Positions 25,503 to 34,473 are shown, counted from the stretch's first letter. The stretch is 64,000 bases of DNA from Bifidobacterium choloepi (GCF_010667615.1 NZ_VYSG01000004.1:1-64000), one strand, 5' to 3'. The notes: a model not told the origin generated them from the letters alone. A program made the numbers and translations.

Positions 25503-26489
25503 TCAGATCGTCGTCTCTATGATGAAACGCGGACGGTGCTTGACTTCCTGATAGATCTTGGCAATGTACTCGCCGATGACTCCAAGAGCAAGCAAGATAA
25601 AGCCGCCGATGAGCCACAACGAGACCATCATCGACCCCCAACCGGCGACAGCATGGCCCATGCCTACGGACGCTACCGTGTAGATGAGCATAATCAGGCC
25701 AATGATCACAGAAACAATGCCCAGCCCAGTGATCATTGTCAGCGGCTTCGTGGAGAAAGACGTGATGCCTTCGACGGCAAAACTCACCATCTTGTGTAAC
25801 GGATACTTCGATTCGCCGGCATGGCGTTCACCGCGTTTGTAATGAACCTCAGCGTGTTCCATGCCTATTGACGGCACGATGCCACGCAAGAACAGGTTTT
25901 CCTCTCGAAAATTGAGGAGGGCAGCCAACGCCTTGCGACTCATCAAGCGAAAATCGGCATGGTCGGGAATAATATCGGTGTCCATCGCCGAAAGCGCCTT
26001 GTAGAACATGTGCGCAGTGCCACGCTTAAATGCAGTGTCTGCGTCGCGGTTATCCCGTACGCCATAGGCGATCTCAACGCCCTCACGGTAATCCCTGACC
26101 ATCTCATCGATGGCATTCGGGTCATCTTGCAAGTCGGCATCCATTGAGACAACGACGTCCTCGCCATTTTGATAAGCCAATGTGAGACCGGCGAGCAATG
26201 CATTCTGATGTCCTTTGTTGTGAGCAAGTTTGGCCCCATGAAAGCGGATAGGATTAGCCTCGTGCAACCGCTCTATGATTGACCACGTGGCATCCTGTGA
26301 GCCATCATCGATGAATAGCACTGAGCTTTCCGCCGTGACCTGACCTGCCTTGATTAGTTCTTCAAGTTTGGCCGCCAACACTTCTGATGTCTCTCCAAGC
26401 ACTGCCTCTTCGTTGTAGCAGGGTACTGTCACAACAAGATATGGAGGTTCGCGCAATGCAGTAGCCTCTTTATCCTGCTTCTCAGGCAT
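25503..26489 (-). CDS. GT2 bactoprenol-phosphate glycosyltransferase (GtrB/ArnC-like)
   Basis: The 328-residue protein has the GT2 core VTVPCYNEEAVL, LFIDDGSQDATW, NKGHQNALLAG and the metal motif SMDADLQDDP. Two C-terminal membrane helices (about 235-260 and 275-300) follow. GtrB/ArnC enzymes charge undecaprenyl phosphate with one sugar, which is flipped and used for side-chain decoration. GGAAGAGGTGAAGT precedes the ATG. It lies between the GlfT2-like gene and an acyltransferase on the same strand. No GtrA-like flippase is seen nearby. Confidence 0.9.
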   Translation of the reverse strand: MPEKQDKEATALREPPYLVVTVPCYNEEAVLGETSEVLAAKLEELIKAGQVTAESSVLFIDDGSQDATWSIIERLHEANPIRFHGAKLAHNKGHQNALLAGLTLAYQNGEDVVVSMDADLQDDPNAIDEMVRDYREGVEIAYGVRDNRDADTAFKRGTAHMFYKALSAMDTDIIPDHADFRLMSRKALAALLNFREENLFLRGIVPSIGMEHAEVHYKRGERHAGESKYPLHKMVSFAVEGITSFSTKPLTMITGLGIVSVIIGLIMLIYTVASVGMGHAVAGWGSMMVSLWLIGGFILLALGVIGEYIAKIYQEVKHRPRFIIETTI

Positions 26490-26566
26490 ACTTCACCTCT
26501 TCCATTAATGCCGTGAGCTTTTCACCAGCGATCAGGTCGCGTTCATACGGAGTACCTCGAAAGACT

Positions 26567-27709
26567 CTATTCTTCGTCCATTTGGGTTATATAATGTTCC
26601 GAATGTTTGATGTCCATCCCCGATTTCACTGACCGCGATACAGGCTCTATGTCAGGGTCGAAGATACGCTTCTTCACCAACTGCGGATAGAACCATGTAT
26701 TGATCACCGGAATGTAATATAGCGCCCAGGCGCCGGGCAGATCGATCACCAGATGAAGCACGAAGATGACGAAGACAATCGGAAAGCCAGAAAGATGTTC
26801 CTGCACTTCGGTAATGATGAGCGTCCACGGTAATGCATCATCTTCGACAATGTGTACGCACAGGATAGCAAGCGTAGCAGTGCCTGCACGGTTTAAAATG
26901 GCACCAGCAAGCGATACCCTGTCCAGCATCTTGGAAACGCCGACAATGCACAGAGTGCCGGCAATTGAACCGATAATAGCCAGCACCGGATATTGACCAT
27001 ACTGATTCATTGCCATGCTGAAGCCGGTGAACTTATAGATCGCCAATGCCCAGACGACAAAAACCACAGCCCACAGCCACGGCTTTTTCTTCACATATCC
27101 CATTACCTCGTGTTTACGAGCGAGATAACCGAGATAAACAAACGCTACGGCGCACATGCCGGATTGCATGCTCCATGGTAGCCATAGATTACGCGACATC
27201 ACATAGCCAGCGACGAAGCAAGCGAACACCCAGACGCTGGTGTAGGGCAACCGAGCAAATACATGCATGATCAGGCGTGCCCAGAACATGGCAAGTAAGA
27301 ACCAGATAGCGCCAATGCGGCCCTCAACATGCCAAAGGGTCATATCCGAGACGTCTCCGCTTCCATACCAGGCCGCTTTCATCCAGAACTTCATCGTTTC
27401 GACGACACCAGCATGACAGATATACGCCACTAATCCTGCGAGCAACACCACACCAAATGTGGCCAAGATGTAGGTGAAGATGAGTTGCTTACTTTCCTTG
27501 AGCCAGCGAAAATTGCGTTCCGGGTGCATGAAATAACCCGAAAGGATGAAGAACAACGGCATATGGAACGAAAAGCAGAAACAGTAGAAAAACTCGGCCA
27601 TGTTTGATGGATAAACGTTTGCTGTCTCGATGGAAGCATGGCCAAGCACCACACATAGAATGCCGACGCCTTTAGCGATGTCGAAGAAGCGGATGCGCTG
27701 GACACTCAC
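26567..27709 (-). CDS. Acyltransferase 3 family membrane protein
   Basis: The 380-residue polytopic protein fits Acyl_transf_3 (OafA/WecH-like). It opens with RIRFFDIAKGVGILCVVLGHA, containing the conserved His, and continues with FHMPLFFILSGYF; about ten membrane helices are visible. These proteins O-acetylate or otherwise acylate sugars of surface glycans. The start is GTG with GGAGG 9 nt ahead. It ends the run of minus-strand glycan genes and is divergent from the GT-C-like gene. Confidence 0.9.
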   Translation of the reverse strand: MSVQRIRFFDIAKGVGILCVVLGHASIETANVYPSNMAEFFYCFCFSFHMPLFFILSGYFMHPERNFRWLKESKQLIFTYILATFGVVLLAGLVAYICHAGVVETMKFWMKAAWYGSGDVSDMTLWHVEGRIGAIWFLLAMFWARLIMHVFARLPYTSVWVFACFVAGYVMSRNLWLPWSMQSGMCAVAFVYLGYLARKHEVMGYVKKKPWLWAVVFVVWALAIYKFTGFSMAMNQYGQYPVLAIIGSIAGTLCIVGVSKMLDRVSLAGAILNRAGTATLAILCVHIVEDDALPWTLIITEVQEHLSGFPIVFVIFVLHLVIDLPGAWALYYIPVINTWFYPQLVKKRIFDPDIEPVSRSVKSGMDIKHSEHYITQMDEE

Positions 27710-28004
27710 CGTCGTGATCCTCCAAGTCAGGAAATAGGAAAAATTCTCAAAAAAGTCTGGTTATCAATCCAGTAATCCTATTCCGTGGCTTCGCCATATT
27801 TCGTCGACTTCGCTCCGCATTGCCAGCATCAGGCATTCCAAAAGAGCACTCTTTCCAACGCCTTCAAGATGGTCGCTACTGACATAGCCATCAGGCGATC
27901 CAGTGTCAGGATGGCACTTCCCCTCTTCTCCACCAGCGAGAATCAGTCCGCACCGACCAGCGTACCGTACCATGGTCCATATTCGAGGGAGGGACGAAGA
28001 TAGC

Positions 28005-30014
28005 ATGATTCACATCACCATGTCCGAGTCACTTGATGACCGGATGGCCAGACAACGACAACACATCGTCTCTTCACATATGACGACCGCCCATCGTGTT
28101 CTGGCGGACACACTTCCTCATATTCTTCTCTCACTCGCGCTCATCTTTCAGCTCCTCATCGTCACCTTCCTGACCGTGCTGTCGATCGCTTGCACCGCGT
28201 ATATCATCCGCGTGACGAAGGGTACCGGAGAGGGCAACGGTTCGACTGATATCCTCACGAATGAGAAAACCGGCGAACCGATTCTCTATGGTCCGGAATT
28301 CCTCACGCAAAGAATGCACTTTTACCATGGTTGGCCGTCGGCCGTATTCTGGCTCGGCCTACTGGTCATGATAGCCATCGTCGTCGGCGCTGCCTTGTTG
28401 TCGTCGCTGCAGCGCGTACCGGAACGCACCGTCCGAAATGTCATGCTTACTGTCGTTGCCATTGTCCAGTTGGCATGGGTGGCGATGATGAACACACAAG
28501 CGTACCCAGCAGCCGACACGAAAAGCCTTGCCGCCATTGCCAACGCCTGGAACGCCGGCGATATCTCGCAGTTCGCCAAGGGTGCATGCAACGTCAACGG
28601 CATCGATGGAGTGTCGACACCGGCCTACTACTGCGCGTCGAATACGCCAGCAATCTACACCTACCTGCATCTGTATCCGTTCCAGGCAGGGCCGGCGATG
28701 TGGTTCGCCCTCGTCTTCAAAATCTTCGGGGCCGATAACTATGTCGCGTTCCAGATGGTCAACGCGGCATGCATGGTCATCATCGTAGCCTGTCTGTGGT
28801 CACTGACTGGCATGCTCATGTCTGACAGTCCCATGACCGTCCGCAAAGCATTCTCCTGGAACGATTCATCCCATTCACGTACTCCGCGTTCTACTCGGCA
28901 CTGTCGCAGCAGTCTCACCACACTCGTTTCTCCCGTTCAACTGCCCTTCGCCATCCTCACCATCACCTGCGTCCCGCTCATGATGATGTGCTCGTTCTGT
29001 TACACCAACATGGCCGGCTTCATGTTCGTTCTACTCGGTGTCGTCATACTCGCGAAATCGACGGACATCCGACGTCCGCTCGCGAGCGTCGCCGCCATCA
29101 TCGCCGGGTTCAGTCTGTGTGCGGCCGGCGTCGTGTTCAAGACTACGTTCATCATCATCGTCCTCGCCGCCATTATTGCCGTCGTATTCACCGCATGGCG
29201 TATGTGTTGCTACTGGCAGATGCCAGTGGCTATCGTCCTCGGCGCGTTGACTACGAAGGCTACTATCATTCCGGAACACATTCTGGAACGATTTGCCGGT
29301 TATTCCTTTGGAGACGGCATGCCGATGAGTTCATGGCTGGTCATCGGTCTGCGCGAACGCCCCTCTACAGCAAACGCGACAGCCGCATTGCCAGGCGCGA
29401 ACATGCAGGGATTCTGGACCGGCATCGCCCTCGATATCTTCAATGAATCAAACGGTAATCTCGCCGAGCAGAAGGCAATCACCAACGCATTCCTGACCCA
29501 ACGTTTCCATTTTTTCCTCACCAATCTTGACGCTGCGTTCTCATTCTTTCTCAATAAATTCGAGGGCGAATGGGCGGAACCGACATTCCAAAGCCGCTAT
29601 TTCTCGGAACTGTCGGTCTCCGGCAGCAGTTTCGATGGACTGCTCGCGAAAATTCTTAGCGCCGACCAGACGTCGCTATTTAGCGGCTACGTCAACGTCT
29701 GTCAAAGTCTGCTCTATCTCCTCGCCTTCGTCGGTCTCATCTTCCTGTTAGCGCGATTCCTCCGCCAGCACTTCCGCTCACTCCCCATCCCGACCATCTT
29801 TACGGGAACGTTCCTAACGGCGGCATTCATTGGCGGCTTTACCTGTTACATCGTCTGGGAGGCCAAGGGAGTCTATACGTTCCCGTTCTTCCTGCTACTT
29901 TTCCCCATGGCCGCGTACGGAGCTGGACGTCTAGGGAATTGCCTTGGCACGGCGACTAAGGTGTTTCTAAGAGAGAAGGACTATGAACATGGCCAAGCAC
30001 TCAAACGGCAATAG
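28005..30014 (+). CDS. Polytopic membrane protein, probable GT-C-type glycosyltransferase
   Basis: The 669-residue product has about eleven membrane helices. After the first helix comes an extracellular loop, and later SLAAIANAWNAGDISQFA with an acidic/aromatic loop (YLHLYPFQAGPAMWF). This resembles uncharacterised GT-C mannosyltransferase-like proteins. A low-hydrophobicity Arg/Ser stretch near residue 290-310 interrupts the helices and might be a local frame disturbance. The ATG at 28005 is set by AGGGAGGGACGAAG just upstream; the frame remains open further upstream without support. It overlaps the following DUF2142 gene by about 26 bp, implying translational coupling. Confidence 0.65.
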   Translation: MIHITMSESLDDRMARQRQHIVSSHMTTAHRVLADTLPHILLSLALIFQLLIVTFLTVLSIACTAYIIRVTKGTGEGNGSTDILTNEKTGEPILYGPEFLTQRMHFYHGWPSAVFWLGLLVMIAIVVGAALLSSLQRVPERTVRNVMLTVVAIVQLAWVAMMNTQAYPAADTKSLAAIANAWNAGDISQFAKGACNVNGIDGVSTPAYYCASNTPAIYTYLHLYPFQAGPAMWFALVFKIFGADNYVAFQMVNAACMVIIVACLWSLTGMLMSDSPMTVRKAFSWNDSSHSRTPRSTRHCRSSLTTLVSPVQLPFAILTITCVPLMMMCSFCYTNMAGFMFVLLGVVILAKSTDIRRPLASVAAIIAGFSLCAAGVVFKTTFIIIVLAAIIAVVFTAWRMCCYWQMPVAIVLGALTTKATIIPEHILERFAGYSFGDGMPMSSWLVIGLRERPSTANATAALPGANMQGFWTGIALDIFNESNGNLAEQKAITNAFLTQRFHFFLTNLDAAFSFFLNKFEGEWAEPTFQSRYFSELSVSGSSFDGLLAKILSADQTSLFSGYVNVCQSLLYLLAFVGLIFLLARFLRQHFRSLPIPTIFTGTFLTAAFIGGFTCYIVWEAKGVYTFPFFLLLFPMAAYGAGRLGNCLGTATKVFLREKDYEHGQALKRQ

Positions 30015-31308
30015 ACAACCTAACCGACAGTCTTACACCACGGAAGAGTCGGTAGAATCGTCACAACGATTTCCCTTCCGAAATTTTTGGATCCTGCCAC
30101 TGGCTTATTTCATCCTAACGGTGACCGCAGGCGTCCCGCTGAGTCTCTGGGATACCGGGAAAGCCGATTTCAACGATGCTGCCGCCCACTGGGAACGCGT
30201 GTCGATGATTCTCGCCGGCCACATCGTCCCATCCATCAGCCCTGGCAACAGTGAGTATGTCGGGTACACAACCAGCAGCGGATTTGTCACCCTGAACAAC
30301 ACGGCCATCAATTCACCGTTTCTATACTGGCCAAGTCTGCTATCGGGAGGAAGACAACAGGTGGCTAGCGTGCTTACGCTGGTATTATCGGCAGCGGTCA
30401 TTGCCGTGGCCATATGGCTGGCTCAACGCTTTCAGATCCTCTTGTTCGCAGCCGCCATCCTTCCGGCGACGTTTCTGATGATGATTTACCCAACCGCCGA
30501 TGCCGTCACGGATTCAACGTCATTCCTGTTCATCGGACTCGTTCTGTTCTTATTGCAACAACCACAGTTGCGATGGCACCATTGGGTGGCGCTATGTGCG
30601 GTATCGGTCATGCTGGGTCAGATCAAGATGACAGCAATAGTGCTCATTCTGCTAGTGTTGCTGCTCATCCGTAAACTCTCCGGCTGGAAGAAATTTTGGC
30701 TCATGGCGCCAGTTATGCTGGCAGCCACCTCATCGTGGTTGTGGAGCCGCCAAGTCTCCTGGTTCGCCCCTGCCCCATTCATGGTTTCATACGCCGACTA
30801 TACAAAACTTAAATGGGAATGCGTACAGCAACCGTGGGCGTGGATTACATCGATTTTCAAAACGGCGTTCATGCCTCTAAACCTCTCGACGGAAAATGTC
30901 AACGGCATTCCTGTCAATGCCCAGCGTAACCTGACATTGTTTACCGCTACTGAGGGCACGCAATTGGGGAACGTCACTATGGTGCCGGTACTGTTTGCGA
31001 TTGTGCTTCTCACCCTCTACTCGGCATCACTGGCGCATCTTCGCTCCTGGTTTTCCAATGGCATCGCCGCCGTTGTCCTCGTTGGTTTCTTCGTCGCGAC
31101 CGTCACGGCCCTGCTTATCAGCTGGACCGGTTCCATCGGAGGATACGCCTGGGGGATGCAGTTCCGTTACTTTCTGCCAGTCATTCCCGTAGCCTTCCTC
31201 CTCATTCCACGATTCTTCCGCTGTGATCGCCCCAAGTTTCTACTCTGGTTCTGCGGCGCCCTGATCGCATGGAGCTACATTGGAACGGTGATCGCCCACC
31301 TATGGTGA
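29989..31308 (+). CDS. DUF2142-like membrane protein, copy 1 (lower GC)
   Basis: The protein of about 439 residues has a short polar N-terminus, then FPFRNFWILPLAYFILTV and the DUF2142-type loop FNDAAAHWERVSMILAGHIVP. About ten helices end in CGALIAWSYIGTVIAHLW. The family is predicted membrane-embedded and often found in glycan loci; its reaction is unknown. The second ATG (29989) has AAGGA 8 nt ahead, whereas the first (29983) is too close. A clear paralogue in opposite orientation lies at 34539-35819, with its N-terminal and C-terminal blocks nearly superimposable but at much higher GC. Confidence 0.75.
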   Translation: MAKHSNGNRQPNRQSYTTEESVESSQRFPFRNFWILPLAYFILTVTAGVPLSLWDTGKADFNDAAAHWERVSMILAGHIVPSISPGNSEYVGYTTSSGFVTLNNTAINSPFLYWPSLLSGGRQQVASVLTLVLSAAVIAVAIWLAQRFQILLFAAAILPATFLMMIYPTADAVTDSTSFLFIGLVLFLLQQPQLRWHHWVALCAVSVMLGQIKMTAIVLILLVLLLIRKLSGWKKFWLMAPVMLAATSSWLWSRQVSWFAPAPFMVSYADYTKLKWECVQQPWAWITSIFKTAFMPLNLSTENVNGIPVNAQRNLTLFTATEGTQLGNVTMVPVLFAIVLLTLYSASLAHLRSWFSNGIAAVVLVGFFVATVTALLISWTGSIGGYAWGMQFRYFLPVIPVAFLLIPRFFRCDRPKFLLWFCGALIAWSYIGTVIAHLW

Positions 31309-31446
31309 GCATGACGGTAGAAAAGACGAATCGCATTCGTTGCAGCACTCTTCCACGCACTGTAAGGAGGCTAATTGAGCTACAGACCGACAAGCTTCAG
31401 CGTCCCTACACCGCAAAGCAAAAGGCCCATGACTCGGGGTCGATGA

Positions 31447-31485
31447 CGGAGGATGCGCGATTCGAACTCGCGAGGATGTTACTCC
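31447..31485 (-). repeat. Inverted copy of the 3' end of tRNA-Ser(GGA)
   Basis: On the minus strand these 39 bases match positions 33091-33129 of the intact tRNA-Ser gene at 36 positions. They cover part of the variable arm, the whole T arm and the acceptor 3' strand through the discriminator. The rest of the tRNA is absent. Such fragments usually mark past tRNA-targeted integration (attachment site), but here the two copies are inverted relative to each other. Confidence 0.85.
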
Positions 31486-31508
31486 AATATGTTTTATCCG
31501 CTTGGTTG

Positions 31509-32705
31509 TCACTGGTCGATAAGCCATTTGTTAACGGGGTCAATTGCGATATCACCATCGCGGAAAGACATTTCCGTTCGACACACGACGTGACGGTGAA
31601 AAGCAGGAATGCCCAATTCATTCCCCACGCTTCTCAGGTGACGTGAGAAGCGTTCATGATACGTTCGTCCCGATTTGATTTCAACAATCTGGTGCTGGTC
31701 AGGCATCGTAAAGTCGAGAAGATCGATTTCACGCTGCTGCTGGTCCCGATAGAAAAACAGCCGCGGTTCCCATCCCCGATCAAGATGGGTTTTGAGTTGT
31801 TCCGCAATGACCATGTTCTCGAAAATGGCGCCGAAGTGTTGATCCAAAAGCATGCTCCGCGAGGAATCGATATTGAGAAGGTAGCATAGCAATCCAGTGT
31901 CGTAGAAATACAGCTTGGGAGTTTTAACAAGGCGCTTGGTTCCGTTGGAATGGTAGGGCTGCAGGTGGAACGTAATGTAGCTAGATTCCAGAATGGAGAT
32001 CCATGCCTTGACAGTGCGGTAATCAACACCAAGGACGCTACTCATGGCCGCATAATTGATAGTCTGCCCCGCGTTCTCGGCACAGAGCCTCAAGAACCGT
32101 ATGAAGTCATCTCGATTCCTCACGTCAAGAAATTGCGTGACATCCCTGGCAATATAGGTGTCAACATAATTCTGGAAATAGATTCGCGACGGAATGGAAT
32201 TGACTACAAGTTCAGGATAGCCGCCACGGAACGTAAACTCATCGACAGCGTCAAGATCGTCGATAACCGAGGTTCCAGCTACGATTTCGGAAAAAGTCAA
32301 TGGTGGCATTTTGACTATGCCAACGCGACCAGCCAATGACTGCTGGATATTCTTTGACAACAGGAAATTCTGCGAGCCCGAAAGGATATACTCGCCTTTG
32401 ATTTTCTGTTCATCGACAACAGCCTGAATGCTAGAAAACAAATCGGGAACATATTGCGCCTCATCAATAATGAGATGGTTTGGCCTATCCTCTATGAAAC
32501 CGGCAGGATCAAGAAGTGCCGCCTGCCGATTTTGCAGACGTTCAAGGTTGATGTAATCATAGTCAGGAAACAGACGACGCAGCATCGTGGACTTGCCACT
32601 TTGCCTAGGGCCTGTAACTGACACCACCGGATACCATTGCATCAACTGCTCGACTTGTGCCTGAACAGTGCGAGAAACATAGACAGTATCCGTCACAATC
32701 ACCAT
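31509..32705 (-). CDS. AAA_14/DUF4143 ATPase
   Basis: The 398-residue protein belongs to the COG1373-like orphan ATPases. It has Walker A SVTGPRQSGKSTMLR, Walker B HLIIDEAQYVPDLFS, sensor ILSGSQNFLL, FRGGYPE, a winged-helix segment, and a C-terminal nuclease-like end (FYRDQQQREIDLLDF, QIVEIKSG) matching DUF4143. The role is unknown; these genes are abundant and mobile in bifidobacteria and many anaerobes. AAAGGGA abuts the ATG at 32705, so an internal GTG at 32696 is a better-spaced alternative. Three 24-bp repeats lie 50-120 bp upstream. Confidence 0.85.
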   Translation of the reverse strand: MVIVTDTVYVSRTVQAQVEQLMQWYPVVSVTGPRQSGKSTMLRRLFPDYDYINLERLQNRQAALLDPAGFIEDRPNHLIIDEAQYVPDLFSSIQAVVDEQKIKGEYILSGSQNFLLSKNIQQSLAGRVGIVKMPPLTFSEIVAGTSVIDDLDAVDEFTFRGGYPELVVNSIPSRIYFQNYVDTYIARDVTQFLDVRNRDDFIRFLRLCAENAGQTINYAAMSSVLGVDYRTVKAWISILESSYITFHLQPYHSNGTKRLVKTPKLYFYDTGLLCYLLNIDSSRSMLLDQHFGAIFENMVIAEQLKTHLDRGWEPRLFFYRDQQQREIDLLDFTMPDQHQIVEIKSGRTYHERFSRHLRSVGNELGIPAFHRHVVCRTEMSFRDGDIAIDPVNKWLIDQ

Positions 32706-32754
32706 TCCCTTTCATCAATGAAATAAATAGGTGAAATACACCCTACCAGCAGTT

Positions 32755-32826
32755 ATGACAAAACCTACATTGGAGATGATGACGAAACCCTCATTAGCTA
32801 TGGTGACAAATCCTGCATTGTCACGG
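32755..32826 (-). repeat. Three 24-bp direct repeats upstream of the DUF4143 ATPase gene
   Basis: Units start at 32755, 32779 and 32803 with exact 24-bp period. On the coding strand of the ATPase each contains AATGNAGGNTTNGTCA. The plus strand also happens to read as a 24-codon frame with an 8-residue repeat (MTKP-LEM type), but it has no ribosome-binding site. Operator sites for autoregulation are the simplest reading. The remaining 32830-33044 stretch has no gene that I can support. Confidence 0.85.
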
Positions 32827-33044
32827 TAAGAACCTATTAATTTCATTCACATTTGTAGACCCTTGAAAACGACTGCCACAACAAGCAAGAAAGCTGGACC
32901 TGCACTTCTTTCCGAGTTGAAGGTGAGGCAAAACACATTTACCTGAGGCATAATTCCACGGCTACGCATTCATTCGACACGCCGATTCTTGCCTTGCCGC
33001 GACAACGGAGGTAGATTATTCGAGTTGCTCTGAAGAGGAACACT

Positions 33045-33129
33045 GGAGGATTCGCCTAGTGGCCTATGGCGCACGCTTGGAAAGCGTGTTGGTGTAACAG
33101 CCTCGCGAGTTCGAATCTCGCATCCTCCG
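33045..33129 (+). tRNA. tRNA-Ser (anticodon GGA)
   Basis: The 85-nt gene folds as a class II tRNA. The acceptor GGAGGAT pairs with ATCCTCC. The anticodon stem CACGC/GCGTG holds the loop TTGGAAA, with anticodon GGA (reads UCC and UCU). A long variable arm precedes the T arm GCGAG-TTCGAAT-CTCGC. The discriminator is G and CCA is not encoded. It is followed at once by a strong terminator. Confidence 0.97.
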
Positions 33130-33134
33130 CCGAC

Positions 33135-33167
33135 AGGGTTTTCGGACTTCTCCGAAAACCCTTTTTT
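33135..33167 (+). terminator. Rho-independent terminator of tRNA-Ser
   Basis: AGGGTTTTCGGA pairs with TCCGAAAACCCT around CTTC, followed by six T residues. It begins 6 nt after the tRNA. Confidence 0.93.
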
Positions 33168-33217
33168 CATGCCGAAACGACAGTCTCCCAACCCTGCCCA
33201 AGGCGCCGCGCTGTGGT

Positions 33218-33553
33218 TCACGTGAGGATGACGGGCAGGCAGACGGCGAGCAGGATGACCGCCGCTGCCAACGCAAACCAGACCAGCGCACGGGAGCGGC
33301 GCATGGTAGTCGCATCATCATGGTTCGCCCGGACCCAGTAGATGCCCACTTCGTCGAGGACGAAGATCACGATCAAGACGATGACGGACAGCCAGGTCAG
33401 CAGCCGGTTGTGGCTGGCGATAGGGTCGGGCAGGATCACTGCCGCGCTTATGAGTGTGTAGAGCACCGCGGCCGCGTGGGCCGTGAAGGGATAGCGGGCG
33501 GTGCGCTCGCCGTTCTTTACGATGATGTCTTTGATGCGCGCTGTCAGTACCAT
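33218..33553 (-). CDS. Small three-helix membrane protein, unknown
   Basis: The 111-residue protein (MVLTARIKDIIVKNGERTARYPF) has three hydrophobic segments: about 25-45, 50-70 and the C-terminal AALVWFALAAAVILLAVCLPVIL-like end. Charged loops separate them. CGAGGCGA stands before the ATG at 33553. It lies 71 bp downstream of another small membrane protein gene on the same strand, so the two are probably one transcript. I do not recognise the family. Confidence 0.6.
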   Translation of the reverse strand: MVLTARIKDIIVKNGERTARYPFTAHAAAVLYTLISAAVILPDPIASHNRLLTWLSVIVLIVIFVLDEVGIYWVRANHDDATTMRRSRALVWFALAAAVILLAVCLPVILT

Positions 33554-33624
33554 TGATATCGCCTCGTTTTCTAGTGCGACTGGATGACTCATGCAGGGGG
33601 AACGACGGGACTACGCCGCTTCGA

Positions 33625-33819
33625 TTACGGGTGCTTCGTGGAAAGCCACTGGTAGAAGATGATGGAAAAGCCGATGGCGCCGAAGACGAGGGATCCCACT
33701 ACTCCGGTATCGTCAAGACGAAAATCGCATATGTGGGCGACGCCCACGACGATTCCCATGATCACCGCGTCGGTGATCGCAGCGAGGGCGACAGACTCCA
33801 ACGTACGCATCCACTTCAT
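33625..33819 (-). CDS. Small two-helix membrane protein, unknown
   Basis: The 64-residue protein starts MKWMRTLESVALAAI and has two predicted membrane helices (about 8-28 and 38-57) with a short polar loop. AAGGAAG precedes the ATG. It is the first gene of a probable two-gene unit with the 111-residue membrane protein. Its pattern (helix, short acidic loop, helix, basic end) is also common in phage- and plasmid-derived membrane peptides, but no specific family can be named. Confidence 0.55.
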   Translation of the reverse strand: MKWMRTLESVALAAITDAVIMGIVVGVAHICDFRLDDTGVVGSLVFGAIGFSIIFYQWLSTKHP

Positions 33820-33978
33820 GGCGAATCTTCCTTGATTCTCCCCTAATCTCTACTGTTCCAACTCCCCAGGGGGTTGGTAGCTTCAACGGTAGGGCAGCGC
33901 AAAGCTTGCGGTAAGGCGGGTTGTCCGCTCAGCTAAAGAGGCCCGATCATGGGTTGGATTCACCCATTATGTTGGGTG

Positions 33979-34225
33979 TCATCTGGCGGATTTTGTGCGA
34001 TGTTGTGGAGTTAACGGGCAGGAAGATAGCGAGCGCAGCGCGCTCGCGGGCGAGGCTGACAGGAAGTACCGGTTTTCCGGAAAAGCAAGACGGTTACGTT
34101 CCAACTCCACGAGGACGTCTTCCGACCAATATGGAATGAACAACCGGGCTTCGGCCAAGTTGAGAATGACCTTGTTCACCAAGCTGCCATATAGTGCGCA
34201 GGTATCAAAAGACAGGGAACCTCAT
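33979..34225 (-). pseudogene. Frameshifted, truncated PIN-domain toxin
   Basis: From the ATG at 34225 the frame reads MRFPVF then stops. In the next frame it continues FDTCALYGSLVNKVILNLAEARLF, then IPYWSEDVLVELERN, a typical PIN-domain N-terminus with its first catalytic Asp. One T lost in the TTTT-type run would explain the break. After ERNRL the sequence departs from the family and ends early, removing the remaining acidic residues. It starts 2 nt after the antitoxin-like stop codon. It cannot encode an active ribonuclease. Confidence 0.7.
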
Positions 34226-34227
34226 TG

Positions 34228-34473
34228 TCACGCTTCCTTCTTGCGGATCAACGGATTGTCCGCCGTGGCCAACGGATCCTCGTCTTCAGCGAGTGACGCA
34301 AATAGTTCCATGTTCAGACGATGACGCCTGTTTGCGTATTCGTGCAGGTCGTCCGGCTTGACCCGGCGATGACGCCCCGCCTTCGTGGAGGGAATCTCTT
34401 CTTCTTCCAACAGCTGCCTCCAGTCCATCGTCAATATTCGAAACATTCGAAAGCCAGTTACCTGCTTCGTCAT
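34228..34473 (-). pseudogene. Truncated excisionase-family (HTH) antitoxin
   Basis: The 81-residue frame retains the second half of an excisionase-type winged HTH (LLEEEEIPSTKAGRHRRVKP, then DDLHEYANRRHRL) and a helical tail. This is the usual antitoxin upstream of PIN toxins of this kind. The recognition-helix part (normally VSRPTV-like) is replaced by RILTMDWRQ, and about 50 N-terminal residues are missing. It may still be translated. It is coupled to the broken PIN gene. Confidence 0.6.

Noticed and set aside
27764-28006. 80-residue minus-strand ORF in the divergent gap before the GT-C-like gene
   Set aside because: It starts on top of the opposite gene's start codon, lacks a ribosome-binding site and matches no family known to me. 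It may be a decayed gene, but I cannot support it.
32755-32829. 24-codon ORF with 8-residue repeats upstream of the DUF4143 gene
   Set aside because: It has no ribosome-binding site and the 24-bp repeats are better explained as operator-like DNA sites.
33870-33940. tRNA-like D-arm sequence (GTAGCTTCAACGGTAG)
   Set aside because: No matching acceptor, anticodon or T arm follows. It may be a tRNA relic or chance.
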